Shown here in pieces: positions 1 to 6,291 of a DNA stretch of 6,769 bases. The stretch lies in assembly GCA_034003955.1 (NCBI GenBank), contig JAVEXO010000086.1, forward strand, positions 1-6,769, written 5' to 3'. A program made the translations under genes and the position numbers. Each line of letters starts with the position of its first letter. Positions within the stretch are counted from its first letter, which is position 1. This stretch comes from SZUA-370 sp034003955. GTDB taxonomy: Bacteria > Spirochaetota > Spirochaetia > Treponematales > UBA12059. The notes beneath the pieces were generated by a model. That model was not told where the DNA came from and ran no database searches. It saw nothing but the letters and a program-made list of their open reading frames with translations.

Positions 1-80
1 TGTTCGTCGCCAAGAACCTGGAGCGCGTGCTAGGTGTCGTGGTTGACGAGGGTGCTGCTTCGGAGCCTCGGCTGCCTTAG
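1..80 (+). CDS. C-terminal end of an upstream gene (partial, unidentified)
   Basis: Reading from base 3, an open frame of 25 codons runs to a TAG at 78-80. It starts FVAKNLERVLGVV and ends ASEPRLP, which looks like a normal soluble protein end: a short amphipathic helix followed by a loose tail. The other two plus frames are closed early (stops at 31-33 and 44-46), so this is the only frame that can carry an incoming plus-strand gene. The TAG overlaps the ribosome binding site of the next gene, an arrangement typical of operons. The fragment is too short to name a family, and the call rests on reading-frame logic and spacing. Confidence 0.55.
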   Translation, partial: FVAKNLERVLGVVVDEGAASEPRLP

Positions 81-84
81 GAGG
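79..84 (+). promoter_or_regulatory. Ribosome binding site that fixes the DUF362 gene start
   Basis: AGGAGG, a full Shine-Dalgarno match, ends 6 bases before the ATG at 91. It decides between that ATG and the earlier in-frame ATG at 34, which has no such site and would overlap the end of the preceding gene. The preceding gene's stop (78-80) lies within it, so terminating ribosomes could re-initiate here. Confidence 0.85.
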
Positions 85-90
85 CCCACC

Positions 91-2175
91 ATGGCGACGG
101 TAGTAGTAGAGAAATTGCCTCCCATAAAGAACGAGGCCCTCGTCCGAGGAGCAGACGGCTTTGTAGACTCTGGCTATACCATCGACTGCGCCGCCCTGAG
201 CAAGGACTACGGCCGCGGCTCATGGGACGAGAGGCCAGACGTCCAGGCCATCAGGATGGCCGTCTTCTCGGCCCTGGACAGGCTTGAGTCAGAGACAGGC
301 CTCTCTTCCCGCTTTAAAAAACGTAGCGTGCTGGTGAAGCCAAACCTGGTTACCGTCTACCACGAGATGGGTATGGTGAGGCGTAGCTACCCTGAGACAA
401 CAGATCCTCGTGTCTTCGACGCGACGGTTCTCTGGCTACAATGCTATGCTGCTAACATTCGCATCGTTGAATCGTCGGGCAGGGGTGCTCCTACGCGAGG
501 CTCATTCAGGACCGCCGGCTATGACCGTCTGGCTACCCACCGTGGTTGCGAGCTCATAGCCTTGGAGGAGACGCCGGTAGACCGGTACATACTGCCCAAG
601 GCTACGGTTCAGAGGGAGATACTGGTACCGGAGCCATTCTCGGCCGTCGTCAGGGGAGAGGCAGCCTATGTGTCGGTACCAAAGTTAAAGACAAACCTCT
701 ATACGGGCGTCACGCTTGGCTTCAAGAACGCCATGGGCGTCATTCCCTACAACCTCAGGCAGCGCAACCACCACTACGCCATCAATCGCAAGCTCGTCGA
801 GATGCTCTACCTCTTCAAGCCTGACCTTGTCTTGATAGACGGCGTCGTGGGTGCGGAGGGAGAATGCCCGGCCCCGGTAGATCCTGTAGATTCCCGCATG
901 ATTATAGCGGGCGACCATCCTGTGGAGACAGACAGGATAGCGACGCGCCTCATGGGTTTCGATCCAGAAACAATAGAGCTTATGCGCGTCGCAGACGAGC
1001 TGCAGTTTGGGGATGCCGCGGGCGTGCGGGTCATAGCCAACGGCTTTGAGGCAGAGGCCCGCCACCTATCTGGCACATCGTCGGCGCGAAGCGCCACTCC
1101 TGACTTTGGGGGAGCGATACCAGTAGCCTTCAGGCCCGCAGACTGGTCGTTGACGTCTAAGCGCGCACAAAAAGCCGCGCCAGGGGTCCTGGTGTTGATG
1201 GGCATAGACCGTGGCGCCCCGTACACGGAGACAGGCGAGGAGCTCGTGATGGCATCCCAGGGGGCATGTCGCGGCGGTTGCGTGGCAACCACCCGATTCG
1301 CGCTCGCAATGCTCGAGGCAGAAGGAGCCAGGATACGCAGGCCGGTAGCCCTGATAATAGGGGCGGGCATAGAGAAGGACGGCGTGCGCTTCTGGTACAA
1401 CGCCGAAGGGAAGGCATACGGCGAGGAGGCAATACGAGCACTGCCCATGAAGAAGGCGGTCATAGGCTCATGCACACGCGCCTTGGCACCGCTGGCAGAC
1501 CGCTTCGTAGATGGCTGCATGGTGATGCCCAACGGGCCACACATGGTCTTGCACGAACTGTCAGGCAGCGGATGCTCCATCATGTCATTGCGTAACAAGA
1601 ATCTCCTTCCAATGTTGGCGGCCACACTCGGCGCCCGATCGGCAAGACGCCGCCTTTTAAAGGCAGGACGAAGGCTGGACGTTGCCCTTCGCCTTGATAA
1701 CGGTCCTGAGGAGACACGGGAACTGACAGAGGAAGAAGCCTTGCGCGACTGGGTAGCGTGGCCTATGCCGGAGCTTGGGCATGAGGAACAGAAACGCCTC
1801 CTAGCTTTTGAGGATGACGCGGCTATTGCGACCTTCAGGGGGGTCATAGTATTTAGGATAAAAGAACGACTATTGTGGCGTATACAGGCTGTACTGGCTA
1901 CGGTATTTACACTTGGTACTGGCCTCGTTGCGGCCTTGAGTGCCGGCACCGGCAGGCCCGTGCTGGGGCTCGGAGCCCTGACCTGGCTTGGCATATTCCT
2001 GGCTGTGGAGGTACTGCACCTAGCAGAGCTACCGGCGGCCCTGCGCGCATGGAGGCTTGAAGCCGAACGCAAGGCAATACCCTGGAGCCGCTCCAGGGCA
2101 GCCCGTGCCGTGGCAGCAACACTGAGCTGCGGCTACCCATCGTGGGTGCCGAGGAAAACAGGGGTCTTTGACTAG
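91..2175 (+). CDS. DUF362 family protein with a second cysteine-containing domain and C-terminal membrane helices
   Basis: The protein is 694 residues from the ATG at 91; the longer reading from 34 would add 19 unlikely residues. The first half is a DUF362 domain (about residues 75-310). It shows KPN (83-85) after a short strand, VPKLKTN (196-202), FKNAMG (211-216), a double His in the following segment, LIDGVVGAEGECP (248-260) and GDHPVETDRIA from 274. DUF362 proteins are often described as iron-sulfur associated, but their reaction is mostly unknown. The ferredoxin CxxCxxC cluster that many carry is absent here. A second domain (about 365-535) begins VLVLMGIDRGAPY and carries Cys 393, 397, 461, 476 and 495, including ACRGGC and IGSCTRALAPLADRF; I do not recognise it. 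Two hydrophobic segments (about 596-620 and 622-650) and a basic tail suggest a membrane anchor with the bulk in the cytoplasm. It lies directly downstream of another gene and 58 bases before a transporter gene. The DUF362 assignment is good; the function is not known. Confidence 0.85.
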   Translation: MATVVVEKLPPIKNEALVRGADGFVDSGYTIDCAALSKDYGRGSWDERPDVQAIRMAVFSALDRLESETGLSSRFKKRSVLVKPNLVTVYHEMGMVRRSYPETTDPRVFDATVLWLQCYAANIRIVESSGRGAPTRGSFRTAGYDRLATHRGCELIALEETPVDRYILPKATVQREILVPEPFSAVVRGEAAYVSVPKLKTNLYTGVTLGFKNAMGVIPYNLRQRNHHYAINRKLVEMLYLFKPDLVLIDGVVGAEGECPAPVDPVDSRMIIAGDHPVETDRIATRLMGFDPETIELMRVADELQFGDAAGVRVIANGFEAEARHLSGTSSARSATPDFGGAIPVAFRPADWSLTSKRAQKAAPGVLVLMGIDRGAPYTETGEELVMASQGACRGGCVATTRFALAMLEAEGARIRRPVALIIGAGIEKDGVRFWYNAEGKAYGEEAIRALPMKKAVIGSCTRALAPLADRFVDGCMVMPNGPHMVLHELSGSGCSIMSLRNKNLLPMLAATLGARSARRRLLKAGRRLDVALRLDNGPEETRELTEEEALRDWVAWPMPELGHEEQKRLLAFEDDAAIATFRGVIVFRIKERLLWRIQAVLATVFTLGTGLVAALSAGTGRPVLGLGALTWLGIFLAVEVLHLAELPAALRAWRLEAERKAIPWSRSRAARAVAATLSCGYPSWVPRKTGVFD

Positions 2176-2179
2176 AAGC

Positions 2180-2195
2180 GCTAGAGTGCCCTAGC
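2180..2195 (+). other. Short stem-loop after the DUF362 gene
   Basis: GCTAG (2180-2184) and CTAGC (2191-2195) can pair into a 5-base stem around a 6-base loop, starting 5 bases after the stop codon. The stem is short and no T-run follows, so it does not look like a strong intrinsic terminator. At most it could be a weak attenuator or an mRNA end-protection hairpin. Confidence 0.3.
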
Positions 2196-2225
2196 TTGAC
2201 CACGGCTACGCTTTAAGGCAAGCTA
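2192..2225. repeat. Perfect 7-base inverted repeat just upstream of the transporter gene
   Basis: TAGCTTG (2192-2198) is the exact reverse complement of CAAGCTA (2219-2225), with 20 bases between the arms. The only purine-rich stretch before the transporter start (TAAGG, 2214-2218) lies in that loop, 15 bases before the ATG. The left arm shares bases 2192-2195 with the 3' arm of the preceding 5-base stem, so the two RNA hairpins exclude each other. It could be a protein-binding operator, an RNA hairpin modulating translation, or chance. Confidence 0.35.
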
Positions 2226-2233
2226 CGATTCCC

Positions 2234-3559
2234 ATGCCCATGACTCTACGAAAAACCGGTGCTTCTAGAATATTCTTTGGCCTCTCCTCCTTCCAGGCCC
2301 TGGCCATGTTCAGGCGCGGTATCTTCTACACCTTCCTGGCCATATACCTCCGCTCCTACCTTGGCTTGAGCGTCACAGAGACGACCCTGTTCGAGACAAT
2401 ACCCATGATACTCAATGTGCTATTCCAGACTTTCGTATGGGGCAACCTGACAGACAGGCTGCAGCGCAGGAAAAGCCTCATAATACTAGGTGAACTGTGT
2501 GCAGGCGTGGGGCACATCGTGCTCTGGTATGCCCACATCAAGGCGCCAGATCATCGTACATCAGGCTACGTCATAATCGCCGGCCTCTCTGTAATTGAAA
2601 TATTCTGGTCAATGTCAAACATAGGCTGGAGCGCCTATATATCTGATGTCTACAGTGTTGCGGAGCGTAACGCCATACAGGGCAAGTTTGCAAGCATAGG
2701 CGGGGTGGGCAGGATAATAGGGGCGATGCTAGGGGGCCTGCTCTACGACGGTATGAGCCGCATGTATCCCGGATGGGGCTTCAAGGAAGGGGGCATATTC
2801 TTCGTCTCGGCCTTCGTCATGATGGTGTCTGTCATTCCTCTCTTGTACCTCCCGGAGGGCGGCATTGCCTACCATGCCAACGCGCAGGGAGGCCTGGGCG
2901 ATTCCACCCCGTCTTCGGAGGCCAGTCGCGCTAGCCTGCGCATATTCGCGGTGTTCCTTGTCTCTATGCTCCTTATCAATTCTGGCAGCAATACCCTGGG
3001 AGCCTTTAGGGGCCAGTACCTGGATCTCAAGGAAGGCTTCGCGGCGGCTCCAAGCATCATAAGCCTGGTCGTCAACGTTGAATCGGGCGCACTCATAGTA
3101 ACGGGCCTCTTCCTCGGGGCCCTGGGGCGCAGGCTTGGTCTGCAGCGGCTCTTGGTGCTTGGTACCGGCTCTGGCATAGTATCACTCCTATTGCACATGC
3201 TGGCGCCAAGCATGGGCATCATCTACCTGGCCGCCGTCTTCAAGGGAATTTCAGACGCCTGCGTGGCCTCATCATCATACGCCTTCGCCTCGACGCTCAT
3301 CCCGCCTGAAAAACGTGGGCGTTATTTTGCGTACTACAACGCCACCTTCTTCTTGAGCTGGGGACTGGCAGCCACCCTATTTACTGGCCCCCTGATAGAC
3401 GCCTTGATGCTAACAGGTACGGGGCCCGTCATGGCCTACAAGGCAGGACTGGCCTCGGGTGCCGGTCTGATGGTGCTTGGTCTTGCCTTGCTCCTTGCCC
3501 TGCTCGTATCGAGAAAAACACGACGATTCCATTCCTTTCATGGTAGGATACGAAAATGA
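2234..3559 (+). CDS. Major facilitator superfamily (MFS) transporter
   Basis: This is a 441-residue integral inner-membrane protein, a normal MFS length. About twelve hydrophobic stretches are split into two halves by a polar loop at about 208-235 (AYHANAQGGLGDSTPSSEAS). The family's motif A sits between segments 2 and 3 as GNLTDRLQRRK (70-80), with a degenerate repeat in the second half, GALGRRLGLQRL (295-306). A further cytoplasmic signature-like loop is PPEKRGRYFAYYN (357-369), the usual place for 'P.e.Rg...' in MFS proteins. Charged or polar residues within membrane segments (E55 near TETTLFETIP, E122 in VIEIFW, D341 in KGISDACV) could contribute to substrate or proton coupling. The substrate cannot be told from sequence. 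The start at 2234 has a second ATG two codons later (2240) and no well-spaced Shine-Dalgarno, so either ATG is possible. Its TGA overlaps the start of the chemotaxis receptor gene, implying co-translation. Confidence 0.9.
   Translation: MPMTLRKTGASRIFFGLSSFQALAMFRRGIFYTFLAIYLRSYLGLSVTETTLFETIPMILNVLFQTFVWGNLTDRLQRRKSLIILGELCAGVGHIVLWYAHIKAPDHRTSGYVIIAGLSVIEIFWSMSNIGWSAYISDVYSVAERNAIQGKFASIGGVGRIIGAMLGGLLYDGMSRMYPGWGFKEGGIFFVSAFVMMVSVIPLLYLPEGGIAYHANAQGGLGDSTPSSEASRASLRIFAVFLVSMLLINSGSNTLGAFRGQYLDLKEGFAAAPSIISLVVNVESGALIVTGLFLGALGRRLGLQRLLVLGTGSGIVSLLLHMLAPSMGIIYLAAVFKGISDACVASSSYAFASTLIPPEKRGRYFAYYNATFFLSWGLAATLFTGPLIDALMLTGTGPVMAYKAGLASGAGLMVLGLALLLALLVSRKTRRFHSFHGRIRK
3545..3548 (+). promoter_or_regulatory. 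Ribosome binding site for the chemotaxis receptor inside the end of the transporter gene
   Basis: AGGA within GGTAGGATA lies 7 bases before the ATG at 3556 and is wholly inside the last codons of the transporter gene. Together with the ATGA stop/start overlap (3556-3559) it supports translational coupling and the choice of start. Confidence 0.65.
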
Positions 3560-5613
3560 AAAGCAAAAATTTAGCACTGCGGGTGACGATGCAATCGGTA
3601 GTGATGATCCTGGGCGTATACGTGGTCATGCAGGTCTTTACCTACTTTAAAGACAATCTCATACTCGGTATCAATGGGCTTTCAGCCCTGCCTGGCATGG
3701 TCGTCTCCTTTATTTCCATAAATGTGCTTCCACCCATGCTGGTGCTTGGAGTGCTCATATTCTTCCTGGCGCTGCGTATCCAAAGGGTAGGCGAGCGCCT
3801 CGCTGCCGGGGAGAGCATATCGCCAGAGGAAACTGAGCGCACAAGAACACGCCTCTTGCGCTTCTCCAATACCGTGCTAGGCATCAACATCTTTGGCTTT
3901 GCTGCAGGTTTTGTGCTCATGCTCATTTTCAAAGGGAGAGCGTACGAGATTCTGTACCCGTACCGTTTAGTAATACTTGTATCAAATGTTTCCGGGGCCG
4001 TCATCTACGCAAGCGCCCAGACATCGCTCCATAACATTGCCTTTGCGGATATCCGAGAGCGGCTTGGTATACGGGAGATAGGTTCAAGGAAGCGGGAACG
4101 TTCCAGCACGACTAGACAGCTCATCACCACGGTGAGCATGGCCATCTACGTCATTACTTTTGTTCAATTCAATGTGCATGATACCTCGGAGTATGATGCC
4201 ATAGGCGACGAAGTCTATGCCGCTGTCGTATCTGGGCTCATGGCTCCTGGCGATGCCGAAGACGCATTTCGCCGGCTGCTCGGTGAACGGATGGGGACAT
4301 TCATCTCCCGTTCAGATGTCGATCTTTCGGTGGTTCCTCTGCCATGGGAGAGGCCAGATTCCGCGACCACACGGCAGCAAAATATATTCTTCCTGTACAC
4401 CATCTTCATTCTCCTCGTCACCATGGGAGTGCAGCTTATAATATCACTGGATTTTAAGGACCAGATATCATCAATAAGCAGACGCATTCAAGACGTCCTA
4501 GAAGGAGGCGGAGACCTCCGCCTCAGGCTTAACATACGGTCTATGAACGACATGGGAGAGCTGACAGGCCTAATAAACCGTCTCCTGGACCGTTTCCACC
4601 TTGTAGCTAAAAATATAGGTGCTACGGCCACGCAGACCAGAGAGACGGCCAAGGCAATAGACCGCGAACTGGTCCGCTCCGAGGAGCTGACGCTCAAGAC
4701 GCGCAACGCCGTCCTGTCGCTTGAGACATCGCTGTACATGCAAGCAAACGTCACCAAGGGTTTCGTCTCATCACTCAGGTCTTTCAGGGATTCTGTAGCA
4801 AAGGCCGTCGAAGCCGGCAGAACTCAGCGTCATTTCATAGCGGAGACATCGGCGGCGATGGAGGAGATGGCGGCTAGCATACAGTCGATATCTACCATGA
4901 CGGAACGAGCCGGAATCCTGACGAGTGAACTATCGGAGCGCGGTGCCTCTGGCGGCCAGGCGGTCAAGGACTCAAGAGCGGCCATGGATGAGATAGACAT
5001 TGCTGCCAAGGAGATCCTGGCCGTCCTGGCGACTCTTTCAAAGATAGCCGCCGATACCAATCTCCTGGCCATGAACGCGGCCATAGAGGCGGCTCATGCA
5101 GGCGACCGAGGCAAAGGTTTTGCCGTGGTTGCCAATGAGGTGCGAAACCTGGCAAGCAAGGCGTCAGACAGCACCAAGGCCATCAAGGCTCAGATTGCCG
5201 CCATGGACAAGAAGGTTGGCAGCGGCATACAGCGCGTCGATGCATCCGGGCAGGTGCTGATACGCATGGCGGGCGGCGTAGACGAGTCGGCTTCCATTTC
5301 CAGGGAGATTGCCCAGGCGGCCAGGGAACAGGCTACAGGGACGAATGCCGTTATGGGATCCATTACAAGGGCCGTCGAGTCTTCGGAGGCGATGGGCACT
5401 CTTATGGCTGACCAATCCAGGCAGAGCGACGATATTGCGCAATCGCTTGAAAGCGTATTGAATCAGCTTGAGAAGCTGGCAAACGTGGCAAGCGAGCAAT
5501 CACAGCAGGTGAGCGCACTGGAGGAGTCTTTTAGCGCAGTCAGGCGAGAGGTTGACGCCAACCTGCTTACGGTAGGTTCTTTGGACGAGGAGATGAGGCG
5601 TTTCAAGGTCTAG
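3556..5613 (+). CDS. Methyl-accepting chemotaxis protein with a six-segment membrane sensor
   Basis: This 685-residue receptor is expected to control a CheA/CheW complex at the inner membrane and so the flagellar motor. Hydrophobic segments lie at about 11-31, 55-75, 104-127, 135-157, 189-206 and 277-298. The segment 2-3 loop (76-103) is polar and probably cytoplasmic. The loop between segments 5 and 6 (207-276) is probably periplasmic and, at about 70 residues, too small for a Cache or four-helix-bundle sensor. A HAMP-like linker follows (about 299-350, with EGGGDLRLRL at 316-325). The signalling coiled coil has the conserved tip NLLAMNAAIEAAHAGDRG (502-519), then KGFAVVANEVRNLASKA (520-536). 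A methylation-type site, SAAMEEMAAS, is at 432-441, and AAREQATGT at 588-596 is a likely partner on the return arm. The two arms are each roughly 155 residues, nearer the 44-heptad than the 36-heptad class. No CheR-docking pentapeptide ends the protein (it ends EMRRFKV). The ligand is unknown; the gene overlaps the upstream transporter by 4 bases. Confidence 0.95.
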   Translation: MKSKNLALRVTMQSVVMILGVYVVMQVFTYFKDNLILGINGLSALPGMVVSFISINVLPPMLVLGVLIFFLALRIQRVGERLAAGESISPEETERTRTRLLRFSNTVLGINIFGFAAGFVLMLIFKGRAYEILYPYRLVILVSNVSGAVIYASAQTSLHNIAFADIRERLGIREIGSRKRERSSTTRQLITTVSMAIYVITFVQFNVHDTSEYDAIGDEVYAAVVSGLMAPGDAEDAFRRLLGERMGTFISRSDVDLSVVPLPWERPDSATTRQQNIFFLYTIFILLVTMGVQLIISLDFKDQISSISRRIQDVLEGGGDLRLRLNIRSMNDMGELTGLINRLLDRFHLVAKNIGATATQTRETAKAIDRELVRSEELTLKTRNAVLSLETSLYMQANVTKGFVSSLRSFRDSVAKAVEAGRTQRHFIAETSAAMEEMAASIQSISTMTERAGILTSELSERGASGGQAVKDSRAAMDEIDIAAKEILAVLATLSKIAADTNLLAMNAAIEAAHAGDRGKGFAVVANEVRNLASKASDSTKAIKAQIAAMDKKVGSGIQRVDASGQVLIRMAGGVDESASISREIAQAAREQATGTNAVMGSITRAVESSEAMGTLMADQSRQSDDIAQSLESVLNQLEKLANVASEQSQQVSALEESFSAVRREVDANLLTVGSLDEEMRRFKV

Positions 5614-5620
5614 TTTGGTG

Positions 5621-6256
5621 CTATCCTGGTGTACCCGCGATGCCAGCAGCCAGCATGGCCTCGAGCTCCGCTAATATCATGGCTGTAAGACCCCAGACAC
5701 GCTGGCCAGACAGCCTGAAGAATGGGACGGTATATGAGCAACCCTTATAGAGGGCCACGTCGCTCTGCCTATTGGATCTGTCAAGGAGTTCATCGAGACT
5801 CGGTTCAAATATACAGACAACCTCATCGGGGCTAGGCCTAAACGAGGGGCGCCGCCTCGATAGACCCAGGAATGGATGCACGATGAATCGGCTTGGTTCC
5901 ACCTCAAGGGTGCCTAGCTCCTTGACTATGGAGATGTCTGCCGGCATGACGCCAAGCTCCTCCTGAGTCTCACGCAAGGCGCAGTCTTGAAGGCTCTCCC
6001 CACCCTCACGCGAGCCTCCTGGAAGAGACACTTGTCCTGCGTGCACACCTTCCCCTGCAGGCCTCTGCATCAGGGGAAAGTGGATTGCGCCTTCATCGGG
6101 ATACAACAGGACAAGGACAGCGGCTTGCCTCCATGGCCCTGATGAACGGTGAGTATCGGGCTCACGCCTGAAACCCGGAAGCATTGAGAGTCGGGCGGTA
6201 GATCCAGAAAAAGGCCTATCGGCCGCCAGGGCGGCGGCCAGCATATCAAGAGTCAT
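5621..6256 (-). CDS. Nudix hydrolase, CoA pyrophosphatase type
   Basis: The protein has 211 residues, the usual size for the YeaB/NudL/PCD1-like group, which hydrolyses coenzyme A or acyl-CoA to 3',5'-ADP and phosphopantetheine. The Nudix box is complete at 81-103: G81, E87, R95-E96, E99-E100 and G102-V103, with the core RETQEELGV at 95-103. Directly before it is the UPF0035 CoA-binding signature, MQRPAGEGVHAGQVSLPGG (63-81), with R65, H72, GQ (74-75) and PGG (79-81). This is what singles out CoA pyrophosphatases among Nudix enzymes. The start at 6256 has no clear Shine-Dalgarno. The frame stays open upstream (residues ELDSIRLRLPSFSG precede the Met) but has no ATG, GTG or TTG before a stop, so 6256 is the first standard start. 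The gene follows the CBS-ACT gene by 35 bases in the same direction, probably as one transcript, and converges on the receptor gene with 7 bases between stops. CoA specificity is inferred from the motif. Confidence 0.92.
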   Translation of the reverse strand: MTLDMLAAALAADRPFSGSTARLSMLPGFRREPDTHRSSGPWRQAAVLVLLYPDEGAIHFPLMQRPAGEGVHAGQVSLPGGSREGGESLQDCALRETQEELGVMPADISIVKELGTLEVEPSRFIVHPFLGLSRRRPSFRPSPDEVVCIFEPSLDELLDRSNRQSDVALYKGCSYTVPFFRLSGQRVWGLTAMILAELEAMLAAGIAGTPG

Positions 6257-6291
6257 GCCAGAGAAGCTTGGTAAGCGCAGACGGATAGAGT

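Noticed and set aside
34..90. An earlier in-frame ATG at 34 for the DUF362 protein
   Set aside because: It has no ribosome binding site, overlaps the end of the preceding gene and adds an arginine-rich stretch. The ATG at 91 has AGGAGG at ideal spacing.
807..2072. A 421-codon open frame on the minus strand opposite the DUF362 gene
   Set aside because: Its product is Ser/Arg/Ala/Pro-rich with no domain-like pattern. It is explained as the antisense shadow of a GC-rich gene with clear DUF362 motifs.
2196..2229. Possible promoter TTGACC ... TACGAT before the transporter gene
   Set aside because: The spacing is 22 bases, too long for a standard -35/-10 pair, and the -10 would sit almost on the start codon.
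5642..5655. Tandem 7-base repeat GCCAGCA-GCCAGCA
   Set aside because: It lies in the Nudix coding end and encodes a simple Leu-Ala-Ala stretch. Two copies are not evidence of a functional repeat.
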